NCBI GenBank assembly: GCA_900550295.1
Contig: URRM01000054.1
Span: 1-11,141, forward strand
Reading direction: 5' to 3'
Length of the DNA stretch: 11,141 nt
Origin: an uncultured bacterium
Lineage (GTDB): Bacteria; Cyanobacteriota; Vampirovibrionia; Gastranaerophilales; Gastranaerophilaceae
A program made the translations under genes and the position numbers. This document shows positions 5,523 to 11,141 of this stretch, piece after piece. The notes below the pieces were generated by a model that was given only the letters and a program-made list of their open reading frames with translations, had not been told where the DNA came from and ran no database searches. Every line of letters begins with the position of its first letter. Positions within the stretch are counted from its first letter, which is position 1.

Positions 5523-6446
5523 CTATATATTATTCATTAGTTTTTCCCGAATTTGCGGATATTTATTCATCAATTTGTCATATATACTTAATGTTACATC
5601 TGCGGTAAAAGCTTTAGATAAGCCCGTTCCCAGAGTTTCATCTAAAATATAGAATTGTTTATTTAAACCACTGACTTCACAAAATTTAGTTCCGTTTAAA
5701 ACTGCCATTGCCCAGAACCATAAATCATCGTGAGAGGTTGTAAGTTCTCTTGCACAATCAATGTTAAAAACTTCATCCGATAGGCAATGAGGCGGATACA
5801 AACATCCTGAACCACCAAAAGGGCTGTTCAAATATGAAGGTTCACTGAACAAATCAAACAATCTTTCTTTTGCTGAATGTTTTGAAACTTCGCCATTGTT
5901 TTTAAAATACATTCTACAAATTCTTTGAACATATATATTGGAAGGATCTTCTTTGTATGCATTATACAATGTTTCTAACCAATCTTGTTCATAATATAAA
6001 TCATCATCTGCAGTAACGATAATATCTTCAGTAAATTCTCTTAGTGCCGGCATTAACTTTTTAAATGACATTAAATTTTCACACCAACGAATTTCTAAAC
6101 CCAAATCTTTTAATTTTAACAAATCTTCTGTTAAATCTTTTTCTTTATTTGGAAATTGATCATAAGCAAGCCAAAGAATTACCCTATCCGGCTTTAAGGT
6201 TTGTCTTAAAAGTGTATTAATAACCTTGTGAAGCGTTGGTATTCTTTTTGGATAACTTGTTAATGAAACAATAATTTGCGGAGTTCTTTTTTCTGTTGTA
6301 ACACCATATTCTGTTGCTTCATGGTAATCAAATTGGGATTTGTGTCTAAAAGATATTTGAATTTTGCCGAAAAATATTAAAACATAGTGGCTATCTATAT
6401 TTTTACAAGCAAAAATATGTTTTTCAAAAAAATCTTTTATTGACAT
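5523..6446 (-). CDS. DDD-motif glycosyltransferase (GT-A / family 2-like), paralogue A
   Basis: A 307-residue cytoplasmic glycosyltransferase of a type common in capsule and LPS clusters. Visible blocks are 'IIVSLTSYPKRI' (58-69, first strand and nucleotide-sugar loop), 'RQTLKPDRVILWLA..QFP' (81-99), the metal-binding 'ADDDLYYEQDWLE' with D147-D149, 'GGSGCLYPP' (211-219) and 'HDDLWFWAMAVL' (239-250, probable catalytic base region). These same blocks recur in the gene at 7366-8322, so the two are paralogues, but acceptor-facing segments (about 165-210 and the C-terminus) differ, suggesting different linkages. Residues 8-36 form the shared N-terminal module ('KNIDSHYVLIFFGKIQISFR'). Start is set by the TAATG overlap with the upstream gene and a strong AAAGGAG 10 bases before. 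No signal peptide. Sugar donor and acceptor cannot be told from sequence. Confidence 0.88.
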   Translation of the reverse strand: MSIKDFFEKHIFACKNIDSHYVLIFFGKIQISFRHKSQFDYHEATEYGVTTEKRTPQIIVSLTSYPKRIPTLHKVINTLLRQTLKPDRVILWLAYDQFPNKEKDLTEDLLKLKDLGLEIRWCENLMSFKKLMPALREFTEDIIVTADDDLYYEQDWLETLYNAYKEDPSNIYVQRICRMYFKNNGEVSKHSAKERLFDLFSEPSYLNSPFGGSGCLYPPHCLSDEVFNIDCARELTTSHDDLWFWAMAVLNGTKFCEVSGLNKQFYILDETLGTGLSKAFTADVTLSIYDKLMNKYPQIREKLMNNI

Positions 6447-7363
6447 TAATTTAATTCTCCTTTGATTAATTTTTCATAAAAAGTTCCGCTCAATTCCTGT
6501 TCTTTTTTCAAGCCTAAAGCTTTTGATTTGTATGAAAGTTTGTGAATATTTGACTGTTCTTTAAACGCATTCCATTTTTGTTCATCAAATTGAGTCATTA
6601 ATTCTCTTTGAAAATGTTGAACCGGAATAAAACTTACGAACGGTACTTTAGCCCAAATACGTTTATTTTCTTCGTCAGACTTTGTTAAAAGAGTAAAAAT
6701 GTGCAAATAGAAAAAGTAATTCATCACATAATTGTTATCTTTCCAATATTCTTCAATTACATCCAATTCATCTTTTAGCATTTTGTTATTAGGTTTAGAG
6801 TGAATGAAATAATTTGCCATATTCAAACCGTCTAAATCTACATCTTCATAATTTTTAAATAAAAACAGATCCGAATTTGTAATATATTCAGGTAATTTTC
6901 CGGTCAAATATACTGTTGAATCTATCCAACAACCGCCGTATTTTATTAAAAGCATTGTGCGCAAAATGTCTGAAAAATGCGCCATTTTCATTTTACCTGC
7001 TTTTAACAAGTCATAATATTTTTGAGGAATATCTATATAATCCTTTATTGTGTCAAAACTTAAAATCACGTGTTTTTTATCAGGTTCGTATTTATCAATA
7101 GTTTCAACACATCTTTTTACAACCTCAGGAGCGTTTTCTATACCTTTATCCCAAAATTGCCAAATTGTATATTCCTTAATTGGTTCAATTTGAAGATTTG
7201 CATTTTTACCTCTTTTTGCAACTCTTTTGACATATGTTTTTAAATAATGTTTTGCAATATTGCCCTTTAAAATTCGTCTAATTTTTCTATTGAAAACAAA
7301 AACTTCTAAAAAAATTTTTTTAATACCATTTAAGGCTTGCTTTAAAGGCGAAAAAAGTTTCAT
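6446..7363 (-). CDS. Capsular polysaccharide synthesis-type glycosyltransferase (Caps_synth)
   Basis: A 305-residue enzyme of the Caps_synth/GT32-like group that builds surface glycans in the cytoplasm or at the inner membrane face. The diagnostic blocks are 'YTIWQFWDKGIENAPEVVKRC' spread over about 65-85, 'GKMKMAHFSDILR' (123-135) and 'YGGCWIDSTV' (142-151), where D148 stands in the DXD-type donor/metal site. Downstream segments with 'FIHSKPNN' and 'PFVSFIPVQHF' fit the family. The N-terminus (1-60) is very basic and partly hydrophobic, perhaps for membrane association, but does not clearly carry the module of its neighbours. It starts 2 bases after the upstream stop, behind AAAGGAG, and its stop overlaps the next ATG by one base. 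Its C-terminus EKLIKGELN is dictated in part by the embedded ribosome site of the next gene. Confidence 0.88.
   Translation of the reverse strand: MKLFSPLKQALNGIKKIFLEVFVFNRKIRRILKGNIAKHYLKTYVKRVAKRGKNANLQIEPIKEYTIWQFWDKGIENAPEVVKRCVETIDKYEPDKKHVILSFDTIKDYIDIPQKYYDLLKAGKMKMAHFSDILRTMLLIKYGGCWIDSTVYLTGKLPEYITNSDLFLFKNYEDVDLDGLNMANYFIHSKPNNKMLKDELDVIEEYWKDNNYVMNYFFYLHIFTLLTKSDEENKRIWAKVPFVSFIPVQHFQRELMTQFDEQKWNAFKEQSNIHKLSYKSKALGLKKEQELSGTFYEKLIKGELN
6455..6475 (-). promoter_or_regulatory. Ribosome binding site of paralogue A embedded in the end of the Caps_synth gene
   Basis: The minus-strand 21-mer encodes EKLIKGE and contains AAAGGAG (6463-6457), 10 bases before the ATG at 6446. It matches the hsdS end (2944-2964) at 20 of 21 bases although the genes are unrelated. 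Confidence 0.8.
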
Positions 7364-7365
7364 TG

Positions 7366-8322
7366 TTATTTATTCTCCTTTAAAATATCCATGATTTCTG
7401 GATATTCTTTAACCATAACATTCATAGCTTCAAGAGCTGTTAAACCTGTACTATTTGTTTTATTTATTTTACACAATCCACAATCTTGAGTATCTTCTAT
7501 TGTTGGCAAGTTACAAGAATAACCATCTACGATTCGAATAGGAGTTTTATTTAAAACTGCCATTGCCCAAAACCAAACGTCATCTTGAGTTGGTAAAACT
7601 TGTTTAATTTTTTCTTCATTAAGAATATCCGCATGCAAAGAATGTGGTGGATATAAAACACCTCCACAACCTGTTAATTTGTTGTATACAGTCTTTTCTG
7701 CGCATTTTTTCCAATCAAAATATTCTTGGTTTCTTGAATAGTATTTTATTGTGTCATTTTCAACATAAAAACTTACGCCTCTGTGAGTATAAACATTTTT
7801 AGGATTTTTCAAATATTCCTCGTATAACTTTTTGATAGAATCTTTTTCGTAATAAATATCATCATCATATGTAATAATGATGTCTTTCGGATATTCTTTC
7901 AGTGTTGGTAAAAGCTTTTTGTAAGATCTTAAATCTTTACACCAACCTATAGTTAGCCCGAATTCTCTCAATCTTAAAAGGTCTTCCGGCAAATCATTTT
8001 CTTTGTTAGGGAATTGCTCTTCTGCCAACCAGAGAATTAACTTGTCAGGTTTTACGGATTGAGTTAACAGTTGCTCTATAGTAATATGAACTGTTTTTAT
8101 GCGTTTTGGGAATGTTGTCAAAGAAACTATAATTTTAGGGCTTCTTTCTTCCGTATTTAAGCCATATTCACTAACTTTTCGTTGTTCTATATTTTTATTC
8201 TTGTATCTTGATTTTATTATGATTCCAAAAATTGAAAAAATATGATGAGAATCAATGTTTGTGTATCTAATCAAATTCAAAAAGTTAAAATTTTTAACTT
8301 GAGTGCAGCTATTTTTTTTCAT
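7366..8322 (-). CDS. DDD-motif glycosyltransferase (GT-A / family 2-like), paralogue B
   Basis: A 318-residue paralogue of the gene at 5523-6446, sharing 'EYG..TE.R.P.IIVSLT..PKRI' (52-75), 'KPDKLILWLAEEQFPNKE' (91-108), the metal site 'TYDDDIYYEKD' with D153-D155, 'GCGGVLYPPHSL' (218-229) and 'QDDVWFWAMAVLNKT' (246-260). It has additional cysteines (for example near 207, 219 and toward the C-terminus) not present in the paralogue. Residues 11-40 carry the shared N-terminal module ('RYTNIDSHHIFSIFGIIIK'). It is the first gene of the glycan operon, with promoters in the spacer toward metG and only a weak ribosome site (AGAAAGA) before the ATG. Its last codons contain AAAGGAG for the following gene. 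The cluster order B, Caps_synth, A, LicD suggests sequential addition of sugars to a glycan, then phospho-decoration; this is inference. Confidence 0.88.
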   Translation of the reverse strand: MKKNSCTQVKNFNFLNLIRYTNIDSHHIFSIFGIIIKSRYKNKNIEQRKVSEYGLNTEERSPKIIVSLTTFPKRIKTVHITIEQLLTQSVKPDKLILWLAEEQFPNKENDLPEDLLRLREFGLTIGWCKDLRSYKKLLPTLKEYPKDIIITYDDDIYYEKDSIKKLYEEYLKNPKNVYTHRGVSFYVENDTIKYYSRNQEYFDWKKCAEKTVYNKLTGCGGVLYPPHSLHADILNEEKIKQVLPTQDDVWFWAMAVLNKTPIRIVDGYSCNLPTIEDTQDCGLCKINKTNSTGLTALEAMNVMVKEYPEIMDILKENK

Positions 8323-8375
8323 TAAATCGTCTTTCTTTAAAGCCTTCTAAGCACTATCCCTATTGGATTATGCGT

Positions 8376-8405
8376 ATTATATAACTATGCATTCAATTAT
8401 ATCAA
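8376..8405 (-). promoter_or_regulatory. Promoter P1 for the glycan operon
   Basis: On the minus strand TTGATA (8405-8400), 18 bases, TATAAT (8381-8376). Predicted start is near 8369, about 47 nt before the ATG at 8322. Confidence 0.5.
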
Positions 8406-8423
8406 TTAAATTTTCATTTGCAA
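8396..8423 (-). promoter_or_regulatory. Promoter P2 for the glycan operon, sharing its -35 with metG
   Basis: On the minus strand TTGCAA (8423-8418), 16 bases, TATAAT (8401-8396). TTGCAA is its own reverse complement, so the same six bases also form a plus-strand -35. Confidence 0.45.
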
Positions 8424-8446
8424 GATATTTACTCTCTAAATAAAAT
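8418..8446 (+). promoter_or_regulatory. Promoter for metG-prfB
   Basis: TTGCAA (8418-8423), 17 bases, TAAAAT (8441-8446), predicted start near 8453. A perfect TATAAT also occurs at 8459-8464 and another at 8470-8475, but neither has a good -35 at 16-18 bases, so I favour the first. The ribosome site AAAGAGGA (8487-8494) lies four bases before the metG ATG. Confidence 0.5.
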
Positions 8447-8498
8447 CTATGTTTATTGTATAATTTTTTTATAATTACTTATAGATAAAGAGGATTTT

Positions 8499-10064
8499 AT
8501 GGAAAAATTTTATTTAACAACAGCTATTGACTACGTAAACGGTGCACCTCACATCGGTCATGCTTACGAAAAAATATTAACTGATATTATTGCAAGACAC
8601 TACAAAAAAAGATGCGATGATGTCTATTTCTTGTCAGGCACAGATGAACACGGTATCAAAATCCAAAAAACATCTGCAGCTCAAGGTATTACACCAAAAG
8701 AACTTTGTGATGCAAATGCACAAAAATTCCAAGATTGTTGGAAAGCTTTAGGCATAGACTATAACCAATTTATCAGAACAACAGACGAACAACACGAAAA
8801 AATTGTTCAAAAAATCTTCAAAAAACTTGTTGAAAAAGGGGATATCTACAAACATTCTTACACAGGTTTGTATTGTAGCGGTTGTGAATGTTTCTTAAAT
8901 GAAAAAGATTTAACCGAAGATGGACTTTGCCCTGATCACTTGAAAAAACCGGAAGAAGTTTCAGAAGAAAACTACTTCTTTAAACTTTCAAAATACAAAG
9001 ATGCAATCATTAAACATATCAAGGAAAACCCTGATTTTATTGTTCCAAGTTTTAGAGCAAACGAAGTCTTAAACCAATTACAAGATATTCAAGATATTTC
9101 TGTATCACGTTCAATTTCAAACGTAACTTGGGGTGTTCCGGTTCTTGATGATCCTGAACAAGTTATTTATGTTTGGATTGATGCACTTTCAAACTATATT
9201 ACAGCTCTAGGATACAATCCTGATGGCGAAAGTGATGAAAAATTCAATAAATATTGGCCGGTAGATGTTCATGTAATCGGTAAAGATATTCTTAAATTCC
9301 ACAGTATTTATTGGCTAGGAATATTAATGGCTCTTGATTTACCGTTACCAAAACAACTTTTAGCTCACGGTTGGATTACAATTGATGAAACAAAAATGTC
9401 AAAATCTTTAGGCAACGTAATTGCACCTCAAGATATTTTAAAAAACTTTGAACTTGAAACACCTGATGCACTTCGTTACTATATGGCAACATCTGCACCT
9501 TGTGGTAAAGACGGTAACTATTCAGATAACGATTTCAAAGAAAAAGTTAATGCCCACCTTGCAAACTCAATGGGTAACTTATTAAACAGAACTTTATCAA
9601 TGCTTGTAAAATATTTTGACGGTGAAATTAAACCTGAATTCAAAACAGATGCAAGTATTTTAAATACGGCTAAAAATACTATTGATATTGTAAAAAATCA
9701 CTTTGATAAATATGAAGTTGCAGAAGCAGGAAATGCAATCATTTCACTTGTCGACGTAACTAACAAATACGTTACAGACAATGCTCCTTGGACTTTGGCA
9801 AAAGAAGAAAAAATGCTTGAATGTGGTCAAGTTTTGACAACCGTTCTTGATATTATGTGCATAATTGCATCATTAATTGAGCCATTCTGCCCTAATATTG
9901 CTAAAGAAATGGCAAAACAATTATCATTTGATTTATCTATAAAATATAATGACTTAACTATTGATAACATCAAAGTTGGTAAATTAATCTCAAAAGAAGA
10001 TATTCATCCGGTATTTTTACGTATGGATTCTGAACTTGCTGACAAATCAACTAAGAAAAAATAA
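8499..10064 (+). CDS. metG: Methionyl-tRNA synthetase
   Basis: The 521-residue class I synthetase charges tRNA-Met with methionine using ATP in the cytosol; it supplies both initiator and elongator tRNA. 'HIGH' is at 18-21 within 'APHIGHAYEKILTDIIARH', and 'KMSKS' at 299-303 within 'ETKMSKSLGNV'. The connective domain has one zinc knuckle, C126-x2-C129 and C144-x2-H147, i.e. the single-zinc bacterial type. An anticodon-binding helical domain follows ('NSMGNLLNRTLSML', 'NAPWTLAKE', about 370-480). The protein ends soon after that domain; the C-terminal EMAP/Trbp111-like tRNA-binding dimerisation domain seen in longer MetRS (about 650-680 residues) is absent, which is normal for many bacteria. 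Start is fixed by AAAGAGGA and by the family's N-terminal 'FYLTTAIDYVNG'. It is followed after 2 bp by prfB, so the two are co-transcribed. Confidence 0.97.
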   Translation: MEKFYLTTAIDYVNGAPHIGHAYEKILTDIIARHYKKRCDDVYFLSGTDEHGIKIQKTSAAQGITPKELCDANAQKFQDCWKALGIDYNQFIRTTDEQHEKIVQKIFKKLVEKGDIYKHSYTGLYCSGCECFLNEKDLTEDGLCPDHLKKPEEVSEENYFFKLSKYKDAIIKHIKENPDFIVPSFRANEVLNQLQDIQDISVSRSISNVTWGVPVLDDPEQVIYVWIDALSNYITALGYNPDGESDEKFNKYWPVDVHVIGKDILKFHSIYWLGILMALDLPLPKQLLAHGWITIDETKMSKSLGNVIAPQDILKNFELETPDALRYYMATSAPCGKDGNYSDNDFKEKVNAHLANSMGNLLNRTLSMLVKYFDGEIKPEFKTDASILNTAKNTIDIVKNHFDKYEVAEAGNAIISLVDVTNKYVTDNAPWTLAKEEKMLECGQVLTTVLDIMCIIASLIEPFCPNIAKEMAKQLSFDLSIKYNDLTIDNIKVGKLISKEDIHPVFLRMDSELADKSTKKK

Positions 10065-10066
10065 TT

Positions 10067-11129
10067 ATGGATATCAAAGATTTAAAAAGCAGAATAGCAA
10101 AAAACAAGGAGTGTCTTTGACATAGAAAACTCTAAAAAAGAGCTTTCTGAACTTGAAGCGAAATTACAATCTCCTGAAGTTTGGACTGATCAAAAACTTG
10201 CAAGCGAATTAGGTCAAAAAACAAGAGAAATAAAGGAAAATATTTCTCGAGTTGAGCACTGGGAAGAAATTATTTCTGATGCCGAAATTGCATACGAAAT
10301 GCAAGATGAAGATTTAATCAATGAAGCTAATTCTAATTTAGAAGTTTTAGAACAAGAATTGAACAAATTTGACATTCAACTTATGCTTTCAGGAGAATAT
10401 GATAGTGCTGATGCAATGCTCACTGTAAATGCCGGCGCAGGTGGTACTGATGCTCAAGATTGGGCTGGAATGTTACTTAGAATGTACACTCGTTGGGCAG
10501 AAAAAAAAGGTTGGAAGGTTACACTTTTAGATAAATCAGAAGGTGATGAAGCGGGTATTAAATCAGCAACGATTAAAATCACAGGCAAATTTGCATTTGG
10601 TTACGCAAAAGCTGAACGTGGAGTTCACAGATTAGTTAGAATTTCTCCATTCAACGCAAACGGCAAACGACAAACAAGTTTTGCAAGTTGTGAAGTTTCA
10701 CCAATCATCGAAGATTATGAAAAAGAAATAATAATTCCGCCGGAAGATATTGAGTTAGACACAATGCGTTCCGGTGGTGCAGGCGGACAAAACGTAAACA
10801 AAGTAGAAACTGCTGTTAGAATTCTGCACAAACCTACAGGTATTGTAATTAAATGCCAACAAGAACGCTCTCAACTTCAAAACAGAACCATTGCAATGCA
10901 AATGCTTGCCGCAAAATTATTGGCAATACGTCAAGCTGAACATGAAAAGAAGCTTGCAGAATTAAAGGGACAAAATTTTGATATTAATTTTGGTTCTCAA
11001 ATTCGCTCTTATGTCTTCCATCCATATAAAATGGTGAAAGATCACAGAACAGGATATGAAGTCGGAAATGTTGATGCAGTAATGGACGGAGATATTGACG
11101 GATTTATTGAAGCTTATTTAAAACAATAA
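10067..11129 (+). CDS. prfB: Peptide chain release factor 2, made by programmed +1 frameshift
   Basis: RF2 recognises UGA and UAA in the ribosomal A site and triggers release of the finished protein. ATG 10067-10069 opens 17 codons ending ...K-E-C-L before an in-frame TGA (10118-10120). Skipping one base at 10118 resumes at GAC (10119) and runs to the TAA at 11127-11129, giving 353 residues (E. coli RF2 has 365). The second part carries the RF2-specific 'SPF' tripeptide (about 193-195) that reads the stop codon and the catalytic 'GGQ' (239-241) within 'SGGAGGQNVNKVETAVRI', plus 'GAGGTDAQDWAGML'. An ATG at 10299 heads a shorter open frame, but that would lose the N-terminal helical domain and is not the true start. 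The gene begins 2 bp after metG with only a poor ribosome site, so it is probably translated by coupling. Regulation is by RF2 level: low RF2 favours the shift. Confidence 0.97.
10106..10121 (+). promoter_or_regulatory. prfB programmed +1 frameshift site
   Basis: AAGGAG TGT CTT TGA C: an internal Shine-Dalgarno-like AAGGAG (10106-10111) three bases before the slippery CTT (10115-10117), then stop TGA and C. Spacing and the CTT-TGA-C core are exactly those of the known prfB autoregulatory site, with AAGGAG in place of the AGGGGG of E. coli. When RF2 is scarce, the ribosome shifts forward by one base and reads GAC. Confidence 0.96.
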
Positions 11130-11141
11130 AAAAAAGGCGGG
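11130..11141 (+). terminator. Possible left arm of an intrinsic terminator after prfB (cut by edge)
   Basis: Immediately after the prfB stop come six A and GGCGGG. A run of A followed by a sudden GC-rich arm is the usual beginning of a terminator hairpin in AT-rich genomes, but the right arm and T-run are outside the window. It could also be the start of the next gene's upstream region. Confidence 0.35.

Noticed and set aside
6916..7101. Plus-strand open frame inside the Caps_synth gene
   Set aside because: It is antisense to the conserved YGGCWIDSTV and AHFSDILR blocks; no sign of an independent gene.
10299..11129. RF2 starting at the internal ATG
   Set aside because: This would omit the N-terminal domain; the upstream frame joined through the frameshift gives a full-length RF2 with normal positions of SPF and GGQ.

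Overview
The window comes from an AT-rich bacterium (visibly well under 40% GC) that uses UGA as a stop codon. The evidence for that code is a prfB gene with the classical autoregulatory +1 frameshift at an in-frame UGA. Clear AAAGGAG-type ribosome binding sites and sigma70-like promoters are common. The lineage cannot be fixed from the sequence alone. The mix of choline/capsule-type sugar genes, a type I restriction-modification locus and a short reading frame starting MKVNSV..PNFTAK is reminiscent of gut Gastranaerophilales (Cyanobacteria/Melainabacteria), but I hold that only as a weak suggestion.

Layout. Positions 1-8322 are read entirely on the minus strand and look accessory; 8499-11129 are on the plus strand and are housekeeping. 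From right to left on the minus strand there are two blocks. The first (8322-4513) is a surface-glycan cluster: a DDD-motif glycosyltransferase, a capsular-polysaccharide-synthesis (Caps_synth) transferase, a second paralogous glycosyltransferase, then a LicD-family phosphotransferase behind its own promoter. The second (3844 to the left edge) is a restriction-modification operon: a small Cys/His-rich protein, a half-length HsdS, HsdM, a RhuM-family protein and the N-terminal part of a DUF6119/TIGR04141-type protein cut by the window edge. No HsdR is visible; if it exists it lies beyond position 1. Between the blocks lies about 670 bp (3845-4512) holding a possible 37-residue mini-gene with its own promoter, and a dense control region (two 25-bp direct repeats, a TTGACA/extended -10 promoter and several hairpins) that should drive the RM operon.

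The plus-strand block is metG (methionyl-tRNA synthetase) followed after 2 bp by prfB (release factor 2, 353 residues once the frameshift is taken into account). The 176-bp divergent spacer 8323-8498 holds back-to-back promoters that appear to share one palindromic -35 element, TTGCAA.

Most worth following up: the RM operon composition (half HsdS, RhuM, DUF6119 and a leading small Cys/His protein), its structured leader, the N-terminal module shared by unrelated sugar transferases, and the almost identical 21-bp end of two unrelated genes that doubles as the next gene's ribosome binding site.
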